Shown here piece after piece: positions 7,241 through 12,691 of a DNA stretch of 12,691 bases. Below the pieces are notes generated by a model. It searched no databases. It was not told the origin of the DNA and was given only the letters and a program-made list of their open reading frames with translations. The position numbers were made by a program, and so were the translations under genes. This stretch comes from Acidobacteriaceae bacterium (GTDB taxonomy: Bacteria; Acidobacteriota; Terriglobia; Terriglobales; Acidobacteriaceae), in contig PLKU01000097.1 of the NCBI GenBank assembly GCA_003140705.1, positions 4,256-16,946 of the forward strand, written 5' to 3'. Each line of letters starts with the position of its first letter. The first letter of the stretch is position 1.

Positions 7241-8839
7241 CTAATAAACGAATTCCAGCCCAACAATCAGAGCGTTTGTTCGGAATGGCCCGGTGAGCGG
7301 CAGACCCGTTGCCGGGTTGTAGACAATCTGTTGTGGCCGGATCTGGTATTCGATCGAGGCCTTGATGTTGGCGTGGATAAGAAACTGCTCGCCAGGAGTA
7401 AAGCGGTTTCGCGTGGCTGAATACGGTGAGAAGAACGAAGAGGGTGGAGGCGCTGACGGATCGTACTCGATAAAGTTGACCCGATCGGCCGTCGATTTTA
7501 CCTGGTCCCATCGCATGATGGTCATCGCCCAGGGCAGGGCCAGGTAGTCCGCTTCAGCGAAGCCTCCGCTGAATGTTGCCGCCGCCGATGGCGTAAATCC
7601 GGTGATGCCCGCTGCTCCCGATGCGGTGACCGGCAAAAGATTGTGATCATGGGCTGCCACATACACGCCAAACACATTGAAGGTACGGTAGTTGAAGTTG
7701 ACGTCCCCGCCTATGCGGTAGAACGGCTCCCGCGCCGTGAGTACGGTTGGCGTTACGCCATCGGAAAGCACGCCGCTGAAGGGCTGCACTGTTCGCCCGT
7801 AGAAGTAGAAGGTGCCCAGAGCGAGATAGGTGTGATCGCGCGGGCCTGTCGTGCCTGCAGCTTGCACCTCATTGCGGCTCGCTGGGTCCTTTTCCAGGTT
7901 GAATCGGTAGACGAACCTGCCGTAGAGATCCTTGAAATTTGAGTCGGAAGAGTACGCAATGGCGTTCTGTGGCGCGACGTTCGGCGGGTTGCTGAAAACC
8001 CCGGTAGTGTTTTGGTCAAACACCGCAACGGAGTAGTGGTATCCCTGGTAAGCGTGGCCACCGCTGAATTCGACGCCATTGGCTGCATCCTCCAAGGCCA
8101 ATCCGTTATTGACATTCTGTGCCGGCGCCAACCCGTTCTGCACGCCGATGTTAGCTTGGCTGAATATGTCCCAGCCGCTGAGGTTCCAGGTGCGCGCCTG
8201 GCTGAAGGGAAGATCCAGCTCGAACTGCCCTGCGCGCAGATTCAGTGAGTCTTTGGGCAGCTTGAGGAAGCGGCTGAGGTCATTGAACTTCAGGTAGCCG
8301 TCGCCCAAAGCTCCGTTGACGTTTGCGCCCGCAACACTTATATCGTCATCCACCCACCACGAAATACCGGTGCCGAAGTTTCCAGCCGTGAAGATGCTGA
8401 AGTACCCAGGCTCAAAATCTGACTTGGGAATGAAGTTTCCAACTGTGCCTGCGGGTAACGCCAGGTTGAAGTTGTTGCGGTTGGCACTTACCTGCTGGAA
8501 GTAGGTGTTGTACCGCAATCCGATCGGTAGCAGACCGGGAATGGAACCGGGATACACCGTGTGCGGCCACAGCTCCGCCTGAGCCGGAGCGCCCAGGAGG
8601 ACGGGCGGCGTCTTCAGGAAAGATTCGTCATCTTTGGGAAACTTGAATCCCGCGTCTTTGAAGGCCTTGCCAAAATCGTTGAGCTTGGGAAAATCCGAGT
8701 GGCAGGTTGTGCAGGAGGTGCCATAGCGTCGTGAGAACGCGGGAATTGCGTCGGCGGAGGGCGGAAGCGAAAGGACTACCAGCGCGCACAAGATCGCCAA
8801 CACAGCGGCGAAGACGAAGGAGAACGATTTGCCGTTCAT
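7241..8839 (-). CDS. Fused monoheme cytochrome c / outer-membrane beta-barrel (Cyc2-like architecture)
   Basis: 532 residues. A signal peptide (hydrophobic 6-25, cleavage near ADA31) is followed at once by AFSRRYGTSCTTCHSDFPKLNDFGKAFKDAGF, with one heme site C43-TTC-H47. The remaining ~460 residues are rich in alternating hydrophobic strands, Gly, Asn and aromatic residues and contain no further heme site. The protein ends in ...GLEFVY, an aromatic C-terminus typical of outer-membrane barrels. A short N-terminal heme domain with the A-x5-G-x-x-C-x-x-C-H-x3-P-x-LN-x-FG pattern joined to a porin is the architecture of Cyc2 iron oxidases, but related porin-cytochromes of unknown role also have it, and I see nothing in the barrel that proves iron oxidation. 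It is first in the respiratory cluster; GAGG lies 7 nt before the ATG. An alternative is a porin with only a structural heme. Confidence 0.8.
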   Translation of the reverse strand: MNGKSFSFVFAAVLAILCALVVLSLPPSADAIPAFSRRYGTSCTTCHSDFPKLNDFGKAFKDAGFKFPKDDESFLKTPPVLLGAPAQAELWPHTVYPGSIPGLLPIGLRYNTYFQQVSANRNNFNLALPAGTVGNFIPKSDFEPGYFSIFTAGNFGTGISWWVDDDISVAGANVNGALGDGYLKFNDLSRFLKLPKDSLNLRAGQFELDLPFSQARTWNLSGWDIFSQANIGVQNGLAPAQNVNNGLALEDAANGVEFSGGHAYQGYHYSVAVFDQNTTGVFSNPPNVAPQNAIAYSSDSNFKDLYGRFVYRFNLEKDPASRNEVQAAGTTGPRDHTYLALGTFYFYGRTVQPFSGVLSDGVTPTVLTAREPFYRIGGDVNFNYRTFNVFGVYVAAHDHNLLPVTASGAAGITGFTPSAAATFSGGFAEADYLALPWAMTIMRWDQVKSTADRVNFIEYDPSAPPPSSFFSPYSATRNRFTPGEQFLIHANIKASIEYQIRPQQIVYNPATGLPLTGPFRTNALIVGLEFVY

Positions 8840-8892
8840 GGGTGGGCCTCAGTGTTCCAGATCACAGCATGAAAAGATGCTTGAGGAAGAAT

Positions 8893-8908
8893 TGTGAGCT
8901 AACTCACA
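8893..8908. promoter_or_regulatory. Crp/Fnr-family operator-like palindrome, site 1
   Basis: TGTGA-N6-TCACA with both half-sites perfect. Read on the minus strand it is TGTGAGTTAGCTCACA, matching 15 of 16 bases of the Escherichia coli lac CRP site as I remember it, though the flanks differ. Its centre is about 62 bp upstream of the cytochrome-porin start codon, so it probably controls the respiratory cluster. The cognate regulator is not in the window. Confidence 0.65.
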
Positions 8909-8918
8909 CCACAAGAGA

Positions 8919-8934
8919 TGTGACGGCAATCACC
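8919..8934. promoter_or_regulatory. Crp/Fnr-family operator-like palindrome, site 2
   Basis: TGTGA-N6-TCACC, nine of ten half-site bases matching. Its centre is 26 bp from site 1 and about 88 bp upstream of the cytochrome-porin start. The tandem layout supports real regulation more than either site alone. Confidence 0.5.
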
Positions 8935-9452
8935 GCATTTGAGGTATTTGTTTGGCGCGTGGGGAGAGAGACACTTCAGGACTCTGAGGGTAGTCTGTCA
9001 GAGCGTCAAATTGGCTACGATTTTGGGCTTTGGGACCGGTCTGACAGTCAGCCATACTTCGTTCACGCCATGAATCTGCACGCCATCCGCCCAATGGAAG
9101 CAGCCGTGTTCATTGCGGCGCATCTCGCAGGCACCTTTGCCGCAACGCTCCCCTCGCGGTGACTTATGCATGCCTCCAAAACAAACTCAAAGCCTTTACT
9201 CGCGGAGTGCGATCAGGACTGATCGTCCTGACCTGCAATCATTAAGCTGCCTGCAAATTATCTACATAGAACTGAAACGTTCCAACGCTCCAGCTGGCTT
9301 GGGCCGATGAGTAACGAAAAACCGACCACTTCTCGTCAGTTAACGGAAACGGTCATTCCGTAATCTGAGGCCACATTCTTTGGGCTTAGCCTATTCGCAT
9401 GGGAATTGGTGTGGGGGCAGGTCGAGACATCTGTTCTGTGCACTATCAGGAT

Positions 9453-9481
9453 TTGACAGCAATCAGCTGAGGGCGTACCGT
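9453..9481 (+). promoter_or_regulatory. Sigma-70-like promoter candidate
   Basis: TTGACA, 17-bp spacer, TACCGT. The -35 is perfect; the -10 keeps only the T-A....T positions. It would start transcription near 9488, just before the hairpin at 9513, so the transcript would be a short RNA or a terminated leader. Confidence 0.3.
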
Positions 9482-9512
9482 GACTCCATCGCAGAACCTT
9501 TCCTTGGATCTC

Positions 9513-9549
9513 CACGAAGCCTCTCGGGAACGAGGGGTTTTCGTGTTTT
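9513..9549 (+). terminator. Intrinsic-terminator-like hairpin
   Basis: CACGAA pairs with TTCGTG (9513-9518 / 9540-9545), and an inner stem CCTCTCG/CGAGGGG (one T-G pair) closes a GGAA tetraloop (9527-9530), with a small bulge between the two stems. TTTT follows on the plus strand. No plus-strand gene ends just upstream, so it either ends a small RNA or attenuates a leader. Confidence 0.5.
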
Positions 9550-9551
9550 GG

Positions 9552-9567
9552 AGTGATGTGGATCACA
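9552..9567. promoter_or_regulatory. Crp/Fnr-family operator-like palindrome, site 3
   Basis: AGTGA-N6-TCACA (nine of ten). The core also reads TGAT-N4-ATCA, close to the Fnr/Dnr type. It lies right after the terminator-like hairpin and about 30 bp before the small ORF at 9596. Confidence 0.45.
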
Positions 9568-9595
9568 TGAACAAATCTCATTACCCTTCATAATC

Positions 9596-9847
9596 TTGGA
9601 GCGATCTAATTGTATCGAGAATGAAGGCTCAACATTGCGGCGACCCTCGCCAACGTTATCACAGCTTTTCAAGTCTGAACGCGATCAATTGGAAAGGCTG
9701 AGGGTACTTGACTCCAGACTGCTTCATGCCACGATCGACGCGGCGCCTGCAATCGAAAGAAAGATTGACGCGCTAGTGGACGAGATTTCAGGTCTGAGTA
9801 AGGCAATCCGAAATTACAAATCGGGCTGCCTGTCAACAACGCAGTGA
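9596..9847 (+). CDS. Doubtful small helical/coiled-coil protein
   Basis: 83 codons from a TTG; the frame has no ATG or GTG near its 5' end and no clear ribosome site, which weakens the call. Residues about 20-75 (SQLFKSERDQLERLRVLDSRLL...IERKIDALVDEISGLSKAIRNY) are rich in Leu, Ile, Glu, Arg and Lys in heptad-like spacing and would form amphipathic helices. No family is recognised. It lies between a Crp/Fnr-like palindrome and the cyclic-nucleotide-domain gene, same strand, 83 bp before the latter. It could be a real small regulatory or structural protein or a chance frame. Confidence 0.4.
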   Translation: MERSNCIENEGSTLRRPSPTLSQLFKSERDQLERLRVLDSRLLHATIDAAPAIERKIDALVDEISGLSKAIRNYKSGCLSTTQ

Positions 9848-9930
9848 TAGGGCACTAACCATCTTGAAGAAAGCGACCCGTCTCAATCCGTTTAGCCACT
9901 CCATTCGGCAGCGGGGAAAGAGGACCTTCA

Positions 9931-10338
9931 GTGGAGCCGAACTCATTCAAAGCAGATCACAAGTTGATTCAAGTTCTGGAGAAGAGGTCCCGGGCAGTTT
10001 CTTGCAGTGAACATTGCATTCTTTTCAAGCAGGGCGAGACCCCACGAGGCCTCTACATTCTCGAGAATGGAGAGGCTGTGCTCACTTTGGAATCTGCATC
10101 GGGCAGTCCAGTGATGTGCGTCCGTGCCGGAGCCGATTCGCTGCTTGGGCTGCCTGGAATTATCGGGAACGAACCGTACACGATGACTGCCATGGCTCGT
10201 AAGGGCTCTGAGGTCAGAGTTGTGACCCGCGCTGATTTTGAAGACGTCATTCGAATGGAGCCTTCGTTGGGTCTGCTTGTCCTGCAGGTTCTCGCTGCGG
10301 AGGTTCGATCTGTGCGGCAGGCACTTTCTGAAGTCTGA
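9931..10338 (+). CDS. Stand-alone cyclic-nucleotide-binding-fold protein (no HTH)
   Basis: 135 residues from a GTG start with a good AGAGGA 6 nt upstream. Residues about 12-120 form a Crp/Fnr-type effector beta-roll: FKQGETPRGLYILENGEAVLTL (32-53), then AGADSLLGLPGIIGNEPYTMTAMA (66-89), then a C-helix-like VLQVLAAEVRSVRQAL. The phosphate-binding cassette lacks the Gly-Glu and Arg that contact cAMP in Crp; GLPGIIGNEPYTMTA takes its place, so cAMP binding is doubtful. The protein stops just after the dimerisation-like helix, where a Crp/Fnr regulator would begin its DNA-binding domain; I looked in the other frames downstream and found no HTH-like sequence. It may be a truncated regulator or a genuine one-domain sensor acting by protein contact. 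Confidence 0.8.
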   Translation: MEPNSFKADHKLIQVLEKRSRAVSCSEHCILFKQGETPRGLYILENGEAVLTLESASGSPVMCVRAGADSLLGLPGIIGNEPYTMTAMARKGSEVRVVTRADFEDVIRMEPSLGLLVLQVLAAEVRSVRQALSEV

Positions 10339-10361
10339 AGAAAGAAGGTTGAGAAGCCTCC

Positions 10362-10457
10362 ATGGAGATCGTTCGCTTAGTTTCGGACGAAGGGTGGTCG
10401 ACCGATCTAGCAAAGATTGAGGGTCAATTGGCGAAAACTGGGCATTCCATGAACTGA
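10362..10457 (+). CDS. Possible 31-residue peptide ORF
   Basis: ATG to TGA, MEIVRLVSDEGWSTD...KTGHSMN. It begins 24 bp after the cyclic-nucleotide-domain gene, with only a poorly spaced AGAAGG upstream, and ends just before the 16-bp inverted repeat. No family is recognised and it is short enough to be chance. Confidence 0.2.
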   Translation: MEIVRLVSDEGWSTDLAKIEGQLAKTGHSMN

Positions 10458-10470
10458 GGTCGCCACTGGG

Positions 10471-10512
10471 CAACCGGAACCAGGAGAACTGGCCGACTCC
10501 TGGTTCCGGTTG
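10471..10512. repeat. Perfect 16-bp inverted repeat (large hairpin)
   Basis: Arms CAACCGGAACCAGGAG (10471-10486) and CTCCTGGTTCCGGTTG (10497-10512) are exact reverse complements around a 10-nt loop. No T-run follows on either strand. It may end transcripts from the cyclic-nucleotide-domain gene without a U-tract, or be a dispersed palindromic repeat or large operator. Confidence 0.7.
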
Positions 10513-10761
10513 TAGAGGCGGAGCTTCGCCTTGTTCACCTTAGTCAACAGACTAAATACCAAAGGATCAAGTGGCCTCATTTCTTCTTTGCTGGGTAGCT
10601 TCATTTCGTTGCATTGACTGGCTTCACACCGCTGTAGTCTGCATAGAGCATTCGGCAAAGAACAACTTCTTAGAAGTCGAAGTGGCGCAAGCACTTGAAC
10701 GGTGAGAAACAATCGTTAACGGGTGAGGTTTCATGCATTGCTTTGAACGCCGCGGGGGAGC

Positions 10762-11604
10762 ATGATGCACCCCAAGATGAAGCGCAAGTTCTCAGATTCT
10801 CGAACGAAGATCGCGGCACTGTTCCTGTTGCCGTGGGTAGCTCAACCCGGTTCGGCTGTCGCGGAAGCTCCGCAGGCAGCCGTTTCAGCTTTCAATTCTT
10901 ATATTGGTGTGGTCGAATCGCGGCTGGCCGAGCAGCACAGGGCGCAGGGTGGCTTCCTCGCCCCTTTGACCGCAGTTCAGCGAAGCGAGGCTCGGCTGCG
11001 CAGCGGGGAGCTGATCGTCGAACGGCTCTCGCCTGAAGATGGTCCAGACTTCTCTGGCGCTATGCTGCATGACTGGCGCGGCACTCTGTTTGTGCCTCGA
11101 GCCAAGGCTCAAGATCTTGAACGGCTGCTGATGGATTTCAACGCCTATCCAAAGCAGTTTTCCCCCCAGGTTCTTAAAGCGAAGGAACTCAGTCATGCCG
11201 ATGAAGGCGGCCTTCATCGGGTCCAGGCCATCATGCGAATACGCCAGGAGCACGTGATCACGGTGGTCATGGACACCACCTACGACATCTCGTTTGGACA
11301 ATTGGATCCGCAGCACGGGTACAGCATCTCGCGAAGCACACAGATTTCAGAGATTGACTCGCCCGGCACCAGCCAGGAGCACGCGCTCAACGCCAGCCAG
11401 GAGCACGGCTTCCTTTGGCGGCTCAATACCTACTGGAGCTGGGAAGAGCGCGACGGCGGACTCTACATCCAGATTGAGTCGGTCTCTCTGACCCGGTCGA
11501 TTCCGCGTGGACTTGGCTGGGCGGTTGGGCCGTTCGTCGAGAGCGTTCCGCGGGAATCGTTGCAATTTACGCTGCGCTCTGCATCGATCGCGTTGCGCAA
11601 ATGA
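10762..11604 (+). CDS. Secreted SRPBCC/START-like protein
   Basis: 280 residues from the first ATG. A signal peptide runs from the basic MKRK (6-9) through a hydrophobic stretch (17-27) to a cleavage site near AVA34. The mature protein has a helical start (SYIGVVESRLAEQHRAQGGFLAPL), then a helix-grip-type fold: LFVPRAKAQDLERLLMDFNAYPKQFSPQVLKAKEL, alternating strands, and a final WSWEERDGGLYIQIESVSLTRSIPRGLGWAVGPFVESVPRESLQFTLRSA, a pattern I associate with SRPBCC lipid-binding-like proteins. No catalytic residues are evident. GGGGAG at 10755-10760 favours the ATG at 10765 slightly over 10762. It is followed after 52 bp by the phosphatidyltransferase gene, so a periplasmic lipid-binding or lipid-handling role is plausible but unproven. 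Confidence 0.8.
   Translation: MMHPKMKRKFSDSRTKIAALFLLPWVAQPGSAVAEAPQAAVSAFNSYIGVVESRLAEQHRAQGGFLAPLTAVQRSEARLRSGELIVERLSPEDGPDFSGAMLHDWRGTLFVPRAKAQDLERLLMDFNAYPKQFSPQVLKAKELSHADEGGLHRVQAIMRIRQEHVITVVMDTTYDISFGQLDPQHGYSISRSTQISEIDSPGTSQEHALNASQEHGFLWRLNTYWSWEERDGGLYIQIESVSLTRSIPRGLGWAVGPFVESVPRESLQFTLRSASIALRK
11369..11407 (+). repeat. In-frame 24-bp-period duplication inside the SRPBCC gene
   Basis: CCAGCCAGGAGCACG occurs at 11369-11383 and again at 11393-11407, a period of exactly eight codons, giving SQEHALNA-SQEHGF in the protein. It looks like a short tandem duplication in a surface loop. Confidence 0.7.
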
Positions 11605-11656
11605 ACAGAGCGGGTAGAGGCAGGCGAGAAAACATGACGCCAGGAGGGAGCTGAGA

Positions 11657-12355
11657 ATGAATACAATTTCAGCAACGAAGACGGATGAAGCGGCATTTCA
11701 GCCGGCACGCAGGGTCAACCAGGCGCTTACGGCTCAAATGGAGAAGCGCGCATTGCAGTGGATGGCCGAGCGTGCGCCAAAATGGCTGACAAGCGACCAA
11801 CTCACCCTGCTTGGACTCGGCGCGCAGGTGGGAGCCGGAATCTTTTACGCGCTATCTCGATACAACCGCTATGCACTGCTTCTGGTTATTTTGTGTCTTG
11901 CTCTCAACTGGCTTGGTGACAGCATGGATGGAACGCTGGCCCGGGTTCGCCGGCAACAGCGACCGCGCTATGGTTTCTACGTCGATCACATGGTGGACAT
12001 CTTTGGATCGGTTGCATTGATGTGCGGGCTCGGATTTTCTGGATTTCTGCACTGGCCGACGGCGATCGCAATGATGGTGGCCTTTCTCTTGCTTTCGAGC
12101 GAGAGCTACCTAGCCACCTATACGCTTTCGTGCTTTGAACTGTCCCAGGGCTTTTTCGGTCCCACGGAGATTCGCATTCTGTTGATCGCCGGCAACCTGG
12201 CGTTGCTGCGCAGTCCTTACTCAACGCTGTTCGGCCACAAGATGCTGTTGTTTGACCTGGGCGGAAGCATCGCGGCGGTGGGCATGTTTCTAATGGCCAT
12301 CCTCGTAACCATGCGGCATACGGCGGAGCTCTATCGCAGGGAGCCGCTTCCATGA
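11657..12355 (+). CDS. CDP-alcohol phosphatidyltransferase family membrane enzyme
   Basis: 232 residues, about six membrane helices after a polar N-terminus of about 45 residues. The family signature is complete: D88-x2-D91-G92-x2-A95-R96-x9-G106-x3-D110-x3-D114, with the aspartates binding the metals used to join a CDP-activated lipid to an alcohol acceptor. SDQLTLLGL before the first helix is also typical. The acceptor (inositol, glycerol-phosphate, serine or another alcohol) cannot be read from the sequence. GGGAG lies 6 nt before the ATG, and the stop overlaps the start of the next gene (ATGA). It probably makes or modifies an envelope phospholipid in the inner membrane. Confidence 0.92.
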   Translation: MNTISATKTDEAAFQPARRVNQALTAQMEKRALQWMAERAPKWLTSDQLTLLGLGAQVGAGIFYALSRYNRYALLLVILCLALNWLGDSMDGTLARVRRQQRPRYGFYVDHMVDIFGSVALMCGLGFSGFLHWPTAIAMMVAFLLLSSESYLATYTLSCFELSQGFFGPTEIRILLIAGNLALLRSPYSTLFGHKMLLFDLGGSIAAVGMFLMAILVTMRHTAELYRREPLP

Positions 12356-12691
12356 ACCCGCTGATCCGTTGGGGAAAATTCAATCTGGTCGGAGCCATCG
12401 GCATGTTTGTCCAGCTTGGCGCGCTAGCTCTATTCAATCGGTGGATTCCGGGGCATTACATGTATGCTTCGGCGGCTGCCTTAGAATTGACGCTGTTGCA
12501 CAACTTTGCGTGGCACCTCGACTACACCTGGCGCGATCGCCGAGACGACTCTGCACAGGCCGCTCAACTGGTCCGCTTTCATATTTCGAATGGACTGGTG
12601 TCGATGGTGGGGAACCTCGCGCTCATGCGAGTCTTGGTCGACGGGGCGCACTTTCCCATCATCGTTTCGAACGGCATCGCCATTCTCTGCT
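12352..12691 (+). CDS. GtrA-family small membrane protein (3' end cut off)
   Basis: 113 codons are visible and the frame is open at the window edge. The sequence begins RWGKFNLVGAIGMFVQLGALALF, has a second hydrophobic segment with LELTLLHNFAWHLDYTWRDRR, then LVRFHISNGLVSMVGNLALMRVLV, the GtrA-family pattern of four short helices. GtrA-like proteins are thought to move lipid-linked sugars across the inner membrane or assist polysaccharide glycosylation. Its start overlaps the phosphatidyltransferase stop, so the two are translationally coupled and may act on the same lipid carrier. Confidence 0.85.
   Translation, partial: MNPLIRWGKFNLVGAIGMFVQLGALALFNRWIPGHYMYASAAALELTLLHNFAWHLDYTWRDRRDDSAQAAQLVRFHISNGLVSMVGNLALMRVLVDGAHFPIIVSNGIAILC

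Larger units (their letters stand above)
8840..9595. other. 756-bp intergenic region between divergent units
   Basis: No convincing gene is visible. Open frames here are short or are extensions of antisense read-through. The left end carries two tandem Crp/Fnr-like palindromes (8893-8908, 8919-8934) upstream of the respiratory cluster, and a weaker AGTGT-N6-TCACA at 8851-8866. The middle has a 7-bp stem, 5-nt loop hairpin (TCAGGAC/GTCCTGA, 9213-9231) and an 8-bp inverted pair (CTGTCAGA at 8995, TCTGACAG at 9040). The right end has a promoter-like pair (9453-9481), a terminator-like hairpin (9513-9549) and a third palindrome (9552-9567). Base composition is visibly more AT-rich than in the flanking genes. 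Confidence 0.6.
10339..10761. other. 423-bp spacer before the second operon
   Basis: It holds a possible 31-codon ORF (10362-10457), a perfect 16-bp inverted repeat (10471-10512) and about 250 bp of AT-richer sequence in which I find no gene and no convincing -35/-10 pair. The promoter of the downstream operon is probably here. Confidence 0.5.

Noticed and set aside
8893..8908. Cloning-vector (lac region) contamination, because the palindrome equals the lac CRP site
   Set aside because: The match stops at the palindrome edges; flanking bases differ from lac and a second similar site with other core bases lies 26 bp away.
8707..9162. 151-codon plus-strand frame spanning the cytochrome-porin start
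   Set aside because: Its first third is antisense to the porin signal peptide, very Arg-rich, and the rest matches no family and has no ribosome site.
10339..10470. Possible frameshifted HTH domain of a Crp/Fnr regulator after 10338
   Set aside because: None of the three plus-strand frames gives an HTH-like sequence, so a simple frameshift does not explain the short protein.
10407..10712. 101-codon minus-strand frame over the inverted repeat
   Set aside because: It reads through the perfect palindrome, has no ribosome site and no recognisable sequence pattern.
1..12691. CRISPR arrays, tRNA or rRNA genes, insertion sequences
   Set aside because: I saw no regularly spaced repeats, cloverleaf or rRNA-like segments, transposase motifs or terminal inverted repeats with target duplications.

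Overview
The window looks like a chromosomal segment of an Acidobacteriota-type (Terriglobia-like) soil bacterium. That assignment is an inference from gene content: a secreted one-heme porin-like protein, an amicyanin-like copper protein with a carboxypeptidase-regulatory tail, a Rieske/cytochrome b complex with a multi-domain cytochrome c, and moderately high GC. No rRNA or other marker gene is present to confirm it.

Region 1 (1-8839, minus strand) is one long respiratory gene cluster. In transcription order it encodes: an outer-membrane-type cytochrome-porin fusion resembling the Cyc2 architecture (8839-7241); a periplasmic type-1 copper protein (7198-6620); a GltD-like FAD/NAD(P) oxidoreductase with N- and C-terminal iron-sulfur modules (6553-4571); a Rieske protein (4567-4076); a b6-type cytochrome b (4073-3285); a subunit IV-like cytochrome b C-terminal half (3288-2584); an eight-heme membrane-anchored cytochrome c (2583-526); and a lipoprotein with an Ig-like domain and a heme-c site that runs off the window edge (529-<1). 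The last six genes overlap or abut, so they almost certainly form one translationally coupled unit. Together they read as an unusual Rieske/cytochrome b complex in which the usual cytochrome c1/f is replaced by a multiheme protein and to which a soluble NAD(P)/flavin/Fe-S module has been added. The porin-cytochrome and copper protein at the head suggest electron exchange with the outside or the periplasm. The Qo-site motif (APWY, not PEWY) and the Rieske Tyr-to-Phe change both suggest tuning to a low-potential (menaquinone-type) quinol pool.

Region 2 (8840-10761) is a gene-poor spacer with regulatory content: two tandem TGTGA-N6-TCAC(A/C) palindromes upstream of the respiratory cluster, a third such palindrome at 9552, a promoter-like pair followed closely by a terminator-like hairpin (possible small RNA or leader), a doubtful small coiled-coil ORF, a stand-alone cyclic-nucleotide-binding-fold protein without a DNA-binding domain, and a perfect 16-bp inverted repeat.

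Region 3 (10762-12691, plus strand) is a second operon: a secreted SRPBCC/START-like protein, a CDP-alcohol phosphatidyltransferase, and the 5' part of a GtrA-family membrane protein. It is probably involved in envelope lipid or glycan synthesis and has no visible functional link to the respiratory cluster.
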